Shown here piece after piece: positions 1 to 10,303 of a stretch of DNA of 64,000 nucleotides (position 1 is the first letter of the stretch; each line of letters begins with the position of its first letter). Source of the DNA: Spirodela intermedia (lineage: Eukaryota > Streptophyta > Magnoliopsida > Alismatales > Araceae). The position numbers and the translations under genes were made by a program. The stretch spans positions 4,039,501 to 4,103,500 of the forward strand of contig LR746278.1 of the NCBI GenBank assembly GCA_902729315.2. Direction: 5' to 3'. The notes under the pieces were generated by a model. It saw only the letters and a list, made by a program, of their open reading frames with translations. It had not been told where the DNA came from and did not search any database.

Positions 1-430
1 ATATAAGATTATGTCATTAATAAGTCTCTTTGTCATATGTATATGATCACTCTTTGCCTTATACCTCACTGACCACTGATGATGTGAAAGGGAAGAGAGA
101 CACATATGTCTCCTATCAGTTCTTAGTCACTTCAACCTATTGCTCATGGTTCTACTCAATTGTGCTTCAAACTCACTTGTAGGCGACACTAGCTAATGGG
201 CCCCCTTTTTTTCTATATTTTATTTTATTTATTTCTCTTTATTTACCTCAAAAATAGGATTATAAAAACTATATAAATTCACATAAAATCACATAATTAC
301 GTAAAAATTCATATTAACTAACTAAAAATCACTTTCGATAATTTAATGTAAATATGTCTATTATCATGAGTTAAGATTTAAAATATATTATTAATTAATT
401 ATTAACTCATGATAATGAAGACTTATTAAT
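1..430. repeat. Dispersed repeat fragment, related to the centre and left arm of the 10.3-14.4 kb foldback element
   Basis: This stretch can be followed nearly block by block against 11590-12030. Shared landmarks are a TC-rich block and an ACCACT(G/A) stretch, then a TTTATTTT run, then GATTATAAAAA(C/T)TATATAAATTCACATAAAA, and a small palindromic core around TTATTAATTAATTATTAA flanked by ATGAGTTAA and TTAACTCAT. Similarity fades after about 430. The left edge is cut by the window. I see no coding potential. It is probably a remnant of the same transposon family, in the same orientation as the left arm of the later copy. The comparison was made by eye. Confidence 0.65.
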
Positions 431-519
431 ATTCATGTACTAAAAATAAATGTTAGGTCTGAAACATAATTTAAACTCAAAAAATAGGAGTTTCTCTATA
501 AAAAATTTAAAAGAAATAT

Positions 520-1910
520 TTTACAATTTTTTTTCACTATTTGATGAATCACTTTTACCTTTCTAATATCTTTCAAACATGATAAATTCAATAAAATGTC
601 ATAAGTTCATAACAATGTTAGATTTAGAATATTTTTGCACCATTTAGTGCATCATGTAGCTTTAGAGTATATCCAACCCTATATTAGAAATACCAAACTT
701 GGAATAAAACTTAATTTAAAATTAAAATTTTGAGTTAATTAATATATTGATATTTACAGTATATCAAATCATGTTCATTTTTCAAAGATATTTCTAAATT
801 ATAGAAATTATCCTAAACTTTTGAATCTGAAACTAATAAATCTAAACAATTTAAAACATGAGATGTTGAATTTTTTTCCATTGCTTAATCCATAATGAAT
901 CCCTTTCAAGTTTTTATTGTATTTAGAGTTAAACAAATCAAAACTAAAATAATGTGAATTAATATTTTAAAAAATTGAAAAAAAATATTATTTAATTTTT
1001 TTTGGGGTATTACATGAATAATGTTCAACTTAAAGTATCTTTTGAACTAAGCATAATTTTTCTCTAAGTTCGTATTTAAAGCTCAAAAATGTAAAAACTA
1101 TCATAAATTTGGAACATTTTGAGATTTCAAGATTTTTGCACTCAATTTAGTGCTTCTTGAGGGCCTTTCAAATGCTTTCTAGTAGTAGAAGTAAAATTTT
1201 AGGCCTAAAATTTAATTAAACCAGAAGAAAGTATTTAGAATTGTTTGCACCACTTCATGAATCATGTCATTCTTTTAGTATATTTTTAATTTAGATAAAC
1301 TATGCTTGAAAGTCAAATTTGAATGTCATAAAATCTAAAAACTTGTATAAATTCATAAGATTAGAATTTTAAAAAAATCGTGCAACAAAAGATGATGGCC
1401 TATCAATCTTTTGTTAATTGTGATAATCCTTAAGCTAGAATTAGAATCATTTATCAAAAATGAATTTTAAAATAAAGAAATTGTGTTAATGACATAACTT
1501 TTGAAATAAATAAATGTCTACCATTTTTTTTGTCTCATTTCATGAATTATTTTCATCTTCTAACATCTTTCAAACTTAGATATATTTTCGTATAACTTTA
1601 AACCTTTTAAAATAGAAAAAAATTCTTGGAACCATTTAGGACTTTGAATTCATTTATGCTGTTTAGGACATATTATTAGTCTTTCAAATTTCCTTTTTGA
1701 ATTTAGGACAAATTTAAACTTCACAACATATAAGGTAAATTAATATTTTACAGTATTTTTGTATCATTTGATGAATCATATAATCTTTCAAGAATCATTA
1801 AAATTTACAATTTTTTTTCAGAATTTAAATTTTGTGAAATGTTTTAAAAAATAAAAAGTTAGGTTGGAGAATTATGTTGCATCAATTTGTTAATCATGTT
1901 GGCCTCCTTC
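520..1910. repeat. Degenerate tandem array, about 120-bp period, roughly 12 units
   Basis: A phrase like TTTTTGCACCATTTGATGAATCATGT, usually followed 15-30 bases later by CTTTCAAA, recurs near 530, 640, 760, 880, 1005, 1132, 1245, 1385, 1530, 1635, 1755 and 1885. Spacing is 105-145 bp. Units are well diverged (often 60-75 percent alike by eye), and the intervening bases are AT-rich. No open reading frame runs through it. It looks like an old satellite-like array or an internal repeat of a decayed transposon. Confidence 0.55.
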
Positions 1911-3731
1911 CTTCTAGTTCTTGTCTTTTGATCTGATTCACAATCTAAAGAGAAAGAGGTCCCATAATCAGTTAATAAAAAATTCCCTCACCACAAAAAT
2001 AGAAGCCATTGAGTCACAAAGTGGCAGAGGACATAAGCCATAGAGCAGACATGACCAGTTTCTGAGCTTTCATAAATGCAACATTTTGATCAATAAAGTT
2101 TTGGATAGTTCCATGTTTGTCAATGATAAAATGCAAAAGGAATTCATGGAGTGAACAATAACTAAAATGCTTTTCCTTTGAAGTTGGTTTTCAACAATAC
2201 CCAATGTTTCGATGCTCCAATGATAACCTAATCATTGGATCCAATTCTCCATTGGGGCAATGTCAACCCCATTTGCTAAAGGTTATACCATGATCAAGCC
2301 AACTATGTCAGGCATCAATGTTGGGTTTGAAGTATTAAAAAAAAATTATGATCTAAAAGGTTATTACATTAAATTCACAAAATACATAATCATTTAAATA
2401 ATGACGTAAAGCTGATATTGAAACTATTCGTTAAAGAGTCAAACAGGAAATGTGCAGAATGTTTCTCATTACATTCATCAGTTTTGATTTAATATGACTA
2501 GTGTGCTAAGTCTAATTGAATTAAGATATATTGTTAACTTCCCATAATTTCATATAGTAAAATAATTTCTCCATGGCAGGATTTAGATTGCAAACACTAG
2601 CTTGCAATATTTGTTGGAAAGCTGAAATGAGGAGGAAATCGACATATCAATAAAATCGTAGAAATATCAACGTTCTGGTTTAATAAGGATTTTACAAAAC
2701 CTGCAGATATATTTTTCACATGTGTTTTCAAGTGCACCCCATTAGAATGAAATTCTTCTTCAGCTTGATTCACTTTAGCTATGAGTATTAATCAAGAAGT
2801 ATAGAGTGAAGTTACTAATCACATGGTTTGTTCAATATGACTCAAACATGGTCTATCTCTCCTGTCCTGAAATCAACTTCCTTTCATTAATGGTTTTAAT
2901 TTCATCCCAAAAGGTTTTCATTTAAATTTTTCTTTGTGGGTGAAAATTTAACTAAGCCTTATTAGACATTCTAGTAGGCTTTATCTCACATACTGTTATA
3001 CATTATTGTTCTTGTGGGTGAAGATCCAAAAATATTGGGAAAATGTTAAAATAAGAAAAATCTAATTAATCTCCTTTTTATTTGATAGATACAGCACCCT
3101 ACCCTAGACACTGTGACACTAGATTGACTTTCTATTCTCATTATAAATGGAATGACGCAAAACTTTTGTTGGTCAACAAATTATTCATCTTTTCTTTAAA
3201 TTTATAATTTGTATATAATTTTTTATGGGTTGTTACATGAGTAAACACATTTTCTCTCTCCTATCTTTTTTCTTTTAAACCCGTCCTTTCACTTTGATTT
3301 TGGGGAGGGATTGAGGGAAGGGAGGCAGAAGAGAGAGAAAGGAGACGGCCAGGCACACACGCAGCAAAGGATCTTCACGTGGCAATGACGACTATATCAT
3401 TAGCATATGCTTTTCCACCATCGTTACGGCTAATATATTACTTCTTTCTAAAAATTTGAACGACACGTCCGTCCGTCATGAACGTTCTGAGCTTTATTGG
3501 GCAGATCACAATACACAGTACGCGAGTGTACTACCGATCGATATACACGAGAGGTTGATCATCTCACAACAGGCAAACCAGGCACCAAACACCCTTCTCT
3601 CCCTTTGATTCCCCTCCCTTGATCATCCATCTGCATCTTCCTCATGTGTCTGCAACACGGGGATTCTCTCTCTCTCCCTCTCCCCTCTCTCTATTTCGAG
3701 AGACACCAGAAATCTGGATTAGCCGGATGGG
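1911..3731. other. Intergenic, no gene seen
   Basis: The sequence is AT-rich with scattered stops in all frames and no recognisable protein, RNA gene or clear transposon end. The last 300 bases lie downstream of the minus-strand DUF620 gene. They are more GC-rich and include CT-rich patches near 3660-3690, which probably belong to its 3' untranslated region. Confidence 0.5.
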
Positions 3732-5341
3732 TCACAAGGAGTTATTCAAAGAGACGAGAATCTCCTCCGGGGGGATGAAATAGTCCCCGGAGAGGCCGGG
3801 GACGTCGAAGGCCACGTCATCAATCCTCCACAATTCCTCCATCCGCGTGCGGGTGTGGCGCGAGGCCCCCTCGCCGAAGCGGAAGATGGTAGCCACCGAG
3901 CGGCCACGGTGCGCCACCAGCACGCCGTCGACCTCTCTGTAGTCGTCGATGGTGCTCTCGATGGTCGTCTCCCAGTAGAGGGGGGCGTCCCTATCGGTCG
4001 TCTTCACCCGCGCGAGATGCGAGTCCTCCATGCAGACGAGGAGGCCGCTCTTCTGGCTGAAGTAGCCGTAGAGGACGTGCCGGATCACCTCCGCCGGCCC
4101 CTCGCTCCGCCTCGCCACCGCCGCGGGGTCCGCAGCCGCCTTCAGCACGAAGCAGTCGTCGCCGCCCCTCCGCTTCTCGCCGACGCACTGCGCCTCCACG
4201 AACATGCCGGCCGTGCTCTTGGGATCCAAGCCCTGCGCGGAAAGAAAAGCAAAAGCAAAGTATTCATCTTGCTTTCGGAAGGAAAGATATATTGATAGCA
4301 TCATCCATCCGTTCGTCGGTCAAGGCCAGGAAAAAGCTGGAGATCATATATATACTAAGATTCTGGAACTGCGTTGCCCTGTTCCCAGTCTATGAAGACC
4401 GTCTGTCTGACCGAATCACAAGATTCCTGAATCAATCTAGACCACTTCATTCCTCACCCTGAAGGCCGCCTGCTCTGCTCAACAGCGGTGAGCTTCCCCA
4501 GAAAAATGCCTCGTTAATGGAGGGGATGTTTGACCGCTGGTCTAGCGTTTCTCTTTACCTGAATGATGCGGCGGAGGGGCCGGAGAGGGCCCCTTGCGGC
4601 GTGGGAGCCGAGCCAGGGCAAGTGGCGCCAGACGATCTTGCCGTTGCTCCCGGCGACGACCTTGCAGCCGGCGACGACCAGCTCCACCGACCACATCGCT
4701 GGCGACATCTGCCACAGAACGAAGCACCCACCGCCCTCCCCAGCCAGCCGCGCTGGCGCGTTCCTCGCGTGCATACGGCGGGAGCTCGTCTCCATCTCCC
4801 AGCAGGACATCTTCACGGTGCCTGCTGTGTACACATTCTTCGGGCTCCTCCGCAGCTTCAGGCAACCCGTCGCTGCCAGATACTGCTGTATGATGTAGCC
4901 TGCTGAAGAGACCTCCTGACAAGAAATTATTCACAGTTGGAGCGAGAATATTGCCTACCCTTGTCATGCATCAGTGAAAGAAAGTGGAAGACGAAGGGCT
5001 ACAGGAAGGTAAGATACCAGTGAGGTCCCTTCGAGGGAGAGATGACGATGTACTGGTTCCTCAGGTAACGGAATCGGAGCGAGGGGGCAGCCGAGGACGC
5101 CGAGGGTAAGCTGTAGATCCACCTTCTTGGAAGAGCTGGTGCTGCAAGACGCGGGGAAACGGCCGCTGAATGGTGCTGTGCCGCTTCTATCCATGTGCGT
5201 CCGCACCCAAGCTCGGATTGAATCCCACGAGCTCTCCTTCTTCCCACATTCTCCTTGCTCCTCTGGATCGGGCCCTTCCATGAGGGGCGTCAGCTGCTGC
5301 ACGCACCCTCTGTAGCTCCTGCTCCTCCCCCTGAGACCCAT
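3732..5341 (-). CDS. DUF620 family protein, three exons
   Basis: Exons on the minus strand are 5341-5018, 4915-4559 and 4232-3732, all joined in phase 0 at GT-AG sites. They encode about 393 residues. The protein begins MGLRGRSRSYRGC and reaches the family landmark QLTPLMEGPDPEEQ near residue 15, then LGVLGCPLAPIPL in exon 1. Exon 2 carries AGYIIQQYLAATG, the tryptophan-rich FVLWQMSPAMWSVELVV block and RGPLRPLRRIIQ. Exon 3 carries GLDPKSTAGMF, YGYFSQKSGLLVCMEDSHL, YWETTIES and SRHTRTRMEELW. These match plant DUF620 proteins in order and length. The molecular function of this family is unknown to me. Coding GC is very high, so many shadow reading frames appear on both strands. The start at 5341 is the only ATG giving the usual family N-terminus. 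Confidence 0.92.
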
Positions 5342-5760
5342 CGACTTCCTGGTCCCGACGAGACCTTATGAACCCCACAGTCAACGACTGCAGCAGTGAA
5401 AATATAAGGGTGAGGAGACAGAGGACGGCAGACTGTTATATGATGACGACGAAGATGAGAACGAACGGGGAGAGGAACCGAAGCAGAAAAAGGAAATATA
5501 ATGAATCTACACCGCACCGCATTAGAGAGGGAACAGACTGACTGAGGAGGAGGGAGAGAGAGAGAGAGAGGATTGTTGGATCTGGTGTCTTCTGTGCATG
5601 TGGCATCATCTTCTGTGCGGTCGGGAGGAGTAACGGAAATGTTTTTTTAATTATCTGGAATGGCAGGAGACAAAAGGGAAAGCCCATCTGGCCACGGCAG
5701 AGAGAGAGGTAGGGAGGAAAAGGTGGGGAGACTCAACAGGAGCCTCGTATGCTGGTGATG
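5342..5760 (-). promoter_or_regulatory. Probable 5' leader and proximal promoter of the DUF620 gene
   Basis: Read on the minus strand, the sequence before the start codon is rich in pyrimidines. It includes a perfect (GA)n/(CT)n run at 5554-5570 and several CTCTCT blocks, typical of plant 5' untranslated leaders. No TATA box was assigned with confidence. The assignment is inferred from position and composition. Confidence 0.4.
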
Positions 5761-6290
5761 TAGGTTCTCGGGCTTTGCCACCGCTTGCGTTCTCATCTCA
5801 TCCGCCTTTTGCTTTAACCCCTTACCGCCCTGCCGCCGTCTTTGGGGAACCCGTCCCTCCTCTTCCCGTACCCGTGCTCCTTGTTACTGGATCAATCATG
5901 GAGGAATGCACAGCGAACCAACGCGGCTGGATGCTCCACCGTGGTGAGAAGAGATTCCATGAAAGGCATCGTCGAGGTTTCCAATGTGCCCTCGGCCTCC
6001 CTGGTGGGACAGCAGCGTCGAAAATCGTTCAGAAGTAAAGGCACCCGGGGAAGATGGCGCGTCCCCCTCGCCGGAAGGTAGCCGATGACAATTTTGTGCG
6101 GGTGGAGCGGATGAGGGTGACCATCCTGTAAGGTACGGTGCCTTGCAATGAGGTTCTGGAAGGCAAATATTTGATGTCCAACAGGAACTAGGGGCCCCAT
6201 TGACAGACGGTCCTTGAAAGAAAAGTCTCATCGAACATGGCCTACAGTTTCATCACATGAAATTCTTGAAACACTTCGCAAGGCCCCTTC
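5761..6290. other. Moderately GC-rich intergenic stretch, no gene recognised
   Basis: Overlapping open frames of 80-110 codons occur on both strands (about 5775-6231), but neither strand gives a recognisable family or splice structure. The open frames can be explained by composition alone. Confidence 0.4.
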
Positions 6291-6295
6291 TCGGT

Positions 6296-6460
6296 CTATT
6301 ATCTCTCTCTCTTTCTCTCTCTAACAAGATGGAGGGTCAGTCCCCTGTTATGGGTATTACCACTCGCTTTCTCTCTTTGTAACATGATAAAAGGTTAGTC
6401 CATGTTATGGGTATCTGCCTCTCTCCCTCTCTATCTATCTCTCTCTCTCGCTAGGCCTAG
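6296..6460. repeat. CT microsatellite with a diverged 57-bp direct duplication
   Basis: The block TTTCTCTCTCTAACAAGATG...GTTATGGGTATT begins near 6311. It recurs near 6367 as TTTCTCTCTTTGTAACATGA...GTTATGGGTATC. Both copies are followed by CT-rich sequence. From 6460 to 6900 there is mixed sequence with no recognised gene. Confidence 0.6.
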
Positions 6461-7030
6461 ACAAAATGATGCTCGAGCCCAGTTCCGCCTCGACCCCACA
6501 TTCACACAGGTACCCGTTGATCGGGTGAGAGATCGAGGACGGAGAAGATATGTCTCTGCCACATAAGTACTCATGTGACAACTGCATGACAAAAAAACAA
6601 TGAACTTCGGAGTCGGACCCTATGACAGCCTGACCGCAGGCAGACCCGAATAGTGGCTGGACTGAATGGATTGGGTCTACCGTCCTTCAGGATTGACTAC
6701 TACACCCGACCAGGAGTCGGATATGGCTCCTGGTTGACCGGTACATTGGCACTACTGCAAAAACCCATATTAACTTTTTTTTCACGGTAATATAATCAGC
6801 CTTTTAAAAAGTTTATGGAGTCGTTTATAGCCTGGATCAGATTTCCTACTGAAAGCTAGATAGGTAAAAGATTATTTAAACCTTGATTAAAAGGTGTATC
6901 CTCTAACAGATCAATATTGACAACTGAGATGCTCCTACTAGACCTAGATTTTACCTCAAATCCTGCTCATCGAACTCCCCTGGGATCTTTAACACAGCCG
7001 ACCAGTAGTCAGCGATCTGATGGGCTCGCA

Positions 7031-7112
7031 CTACGTCTCTCATCCTTCTCACGAGATTACCACACTCGAGGTCACCCATGGCGGTATGAAGAAGACGAAG
7101 AGAGTCCAACCT

Positions 7113-7172
<60 letters not shown>

Positions 7173-7255
7173 GCTACGTCTCTCATCCTTCTCACGAGAT
7201 TACCACACTCGAGGTCACCCATGACGGTATGAAGAAGACGAAGAGAGTCCAACCT

Positions 7256-7260
<5 letters not shown>
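7031..7260. repeat. 143-bp tandem duplication with CT spacer
   Basis: A block of about 85 bp starting CTACGTCTCTCATCC at 7031 and ending GAGTCCAACCTTCCCT recurs at 7174, exactly 143 bp later. I see a single difference (CATGGCGG versus CATGACGG). Each copy is followed by a long pure CT run. The near identity points to a recent duplication, plausibly by slippage or unequal exchange in the CT runs. Confidence 0.85.
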
Positions 7261-7311
<51 letters not shown>

Positions 7312-7415
7312 CCTCCCTCTCTCTCTTCCTCTCCCTCTCTCTCTCTCCCCCCTCTCTCTCTCTCTTCCTCTCCCTCCTCTCCCTCTCTCCCTCCTCTCCC
7401 TCTCTCTCTCTCTCC

Positions 7416-7451
<36 letters not shown>

Positions 7452-7501
7452 CTCTCTCCTCTCTCTCCCTCTCTCTCTCTCTCCTCTCCTCTCTCTCTCT
7501 C

Positions 7502-7538
<37 letters not shown>

Positions 7539-7565
7539 CTCTCCCTCTCTCCTCTCTCCTCTCTC

Positions 7566-7658
<93 letters not shown>

Positions 7659-7722
7659 TCTCTCTCCCTCTCTCTCTCCCTCTCTCTCTCCCTCTCTCTC
7701 TCCCTCTCTCTCTCTCTCTCAT
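7116..7722. repeat. Long (CT)n polypyrimidine tract, interrupted by the second duplication unit
   Basis: The plus strand is almost entirely C and T from 7116 to 7173 and from 7257 to 7722. It mixes (CT)n with CCCT and TCCCTC variants. This creates artefactual open frames of Ser-Leu repeats on the plus strand and Arg-Glu repeats on the minus strand. Mirror-symmetric polypurine/polypyrimidine DNA of this kind can form triplex (H-DNA), and its length is often unreliable in assemblies. Confidence 0.9.
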
Positions 7723-8030
7723 ATGTACGACCCGATTGTCCTCTTTTGCTTTTCCAATCTGTGTAGTTAATTTTGTCCCTTGGATGGCTAAGCATGGTGA
7801 ATACTGGTTATTGGATTCCTCAACTTGGTCGGTTCATTCTTCCCTTTTCTCCATCGTGTTATGTTACTTGCTAAGCATGGTGAGATATCTAATGTACTCC
7901 CTTAATTTTATTGATCTATTCATAAACTATAAGCCAAGGGATAATTTTGCCAAGCTCTTGAACAAGCTGGCGCATCAAGTCCAAGTGATTACCTGGCCTA
8001 TGTGTTATGCCCCTAGCCCAGCCGATCTAG
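7723..8030. other. Intergenic, no gene seen
   Basis: Sequence just after the CT tract. An open frame continues through it from the repeat but shows no family resemblance. Confidence 0.4.
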
Positions 8031-8400
8031 GACCATGGGTGGAACCGCACTACCAGCAAGGGGCTGAGCAGTGATCTGTGCCAGCATGCATGGCACCCGC
8101 TACAAGGTCGCTGCAGCTGAACGTGGCACAACTCACATTGAAGAGCATCGTGTGTGTGAAGGCGCAGTGGCCTGGCAGATGTGCGTAGCAGGCGTCGGCA
8201 TGGCAGGCCACGTGCAAGCAACCGGCGACTCGCACGTGGGTGTGCTCGACTTGGGTGGCCGTAGACAGAACAAGGATCAATAAGTTGCTCCTGTACCTTG
8301 TGAAGCACATGCAGACAGTCGTTGTGCTGGCATGACGCAACAAAGTGTAGCACGGCACCAACATATCATGATAGGTGTAGAGGTCCATAGCGAGCATACA
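8031..8400. other. Small GC-rich island, unidentified
   Basis: This 370-bp patch is clearly richer in GC than the AT-rich sequence that follows. It is dense in CACGTG and GCATG-type words: CCACGTGC near 8207, GCACGTGG near 8232 and GCATGCATGG near 8083. Open frames of 70-115 codons exist on both strands (8071-8283 plus; 8027-8397 minus), with no family I recognise. It could be a transposon fragment or a promoter-like island. Confidence 0.35.
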
Positions 8401-10303
8401 TTCATGCGGAGTTCAAGCAGAAAAACTTTACATACATGAAATAGGTTCAAGTGAGTATCCTACAAACCTTCAAAGAGATTGACGTGACGTAGCATAATAA
8501 TGACATGACTTTAGCATGATGTGGAACACATTGCTGGGGTATTAATTAAATAATATTTCAATGATGAAAAATACCCATAAGATCAATAAATGAATAAAAT
8601 TATGGTGGTTACTCATTACACGAGTTATGAATAAATATTATTTTAGATGACGATAAATTTAATTACATATAAATTCATAAAAAATCAAAGTGATAATGTT
8701 AAATATCTAAATAGGAATTTAAGAAATATATTTGAATCTCATGATGTTGAATTTAAAGTTTAATATATTTTATTACTTAAATGATTACTTTGATTATTAT
8801 TGTGAGAAGTAATAATATTTATAGAAATTATCTCTAAAAAAATTAATGACTAATTCATTAGAATCAATGTAACTATTAAGATAAATATGAGTATGAAAGT
8901 TTACTCAATTTACTAGATGCTCACAATGCAACTTCATTGTTTCTAGTTATTCTTGATATTGAATTAGTCAATTGAATCTAGAGTGTTTACTCAACAACTC
9001 ATAATTTTCAAAATATTGATAGATAATAATTAAAAATAATTTAAATTATCTTATTTCATTGAAATTATTATTTTAAATATTGAGATAATAATTTAGTACG
9101 TTGATTTATTATTTTCCACTTATTTGAGGTAATTAAGTTAAGTTTTGAATAAAAAGTCATTATTTTATTTTGAGATGTATTGATGATTATGTTTCAATGA
9201 CAGTAGATTCTTACCAAATCTATTCAAATCAATAAAATTTTGATTTATACATTAGTGATTAATGATCATATGTATTAATTTTTAAACCCTTAAAGGTTAT
9301 CTCTTAGTGGTTTTTGATCATTTGAGTTTCTAATTAATTTTGAGATTTTTAATGTTCAGAAATGAAAGAACATAAAGGGGGCTTCAAATCAAATTTCTTT
9401 ATAGATTCAACATAATTTTAATGATGATCAGTTTTGAATGATCACTATGACCTCTCTAGCATCTCAACTCTCTTACTAATATTTTCTACAAGGAAATATA
9501 GGCAAATTTTATTGGTCTTTGAAGCTTGGTCAAACAACAAGAAGACAGAGTTGACGAGGAGAGTTCAATTGATTCAAGTTCTTTCTCTATCTAAGTGAAG
9601 TGTCAGTATTTTCTAGAATAAAAAAAAAATATAATGTAAAAAACATAAAAAACATTAAATCCAATATACTATCCTCTTCATTGAATTTATTTCTAATTTA
9701 ATCACTGAAGAGAGTTAATCTTTGTAATGAGTGGTGACCCTCTTAGAGGTGTGAATCTAGAAGAAAATTTCAAAATGAAATTATATGAGTACTAAGCATT
9801 GTGATTTATTTAATAAAACATAAGAACATGATCTTCTTAAAAAGTAGATGTAGATATGATGTCAAACCATTGTAAAAAATAATTTGAGTAATTTATACTT
9901 AGATCTAATAAGACAACAAGATTTAAGATCGGAGAATTTAGAAGTAGTTGATTAAAGTCAAAATCATAATCTAATTATTCCAACTCCCCTTTTGATCTAA
10001 ATAAGACCTCAAATCTAGCACATGTGACGAACAACAAGTAGATAAAACTGTGCATGACCAAATAACACAACATAATGGGTCAATGAAAAGTACAATCAAT
10101 TATGTAACTACAATGCGCATAGTGCAAAGTGGGGGCTAATACTTTGGCTTCTCCCCCAAACATTGTGCATGCCACACACTATTTGTTACACACCCTCCTC
10201 CCATAATTACCATCAGTTCATGGCACATGATTAAAGTGTGTGATGTGTGGCTCTATAGGTTAAAATAGGGACAAGAACCAATATACTAATCTCATTGGGT
10301 GCA
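8401..10303. other. AT-rich intergenic, no gene seen
   Basis: Stops are frequent in all six frames, and no RNA gene or clear transposon termini were found. It directly abuts the left end of the foldback element. Confidence 0.5.

Noticed and set aside
4542-4967. Several 100-140 codon frames on both strands over the DUF620 exon 2
   Set aside because: They are GC-rich shadows of the spliced minus-strand gene, and splice phases plus family motifs fix the real frame.
6917-8074. 385-codon plus-strand open frame rich in Ser-Leu repeats
   Set aside because: It is the translation of the CT microsatellite; its non-repeat ends match no family and the minus-strand Arg-Glu frames arise the same way.
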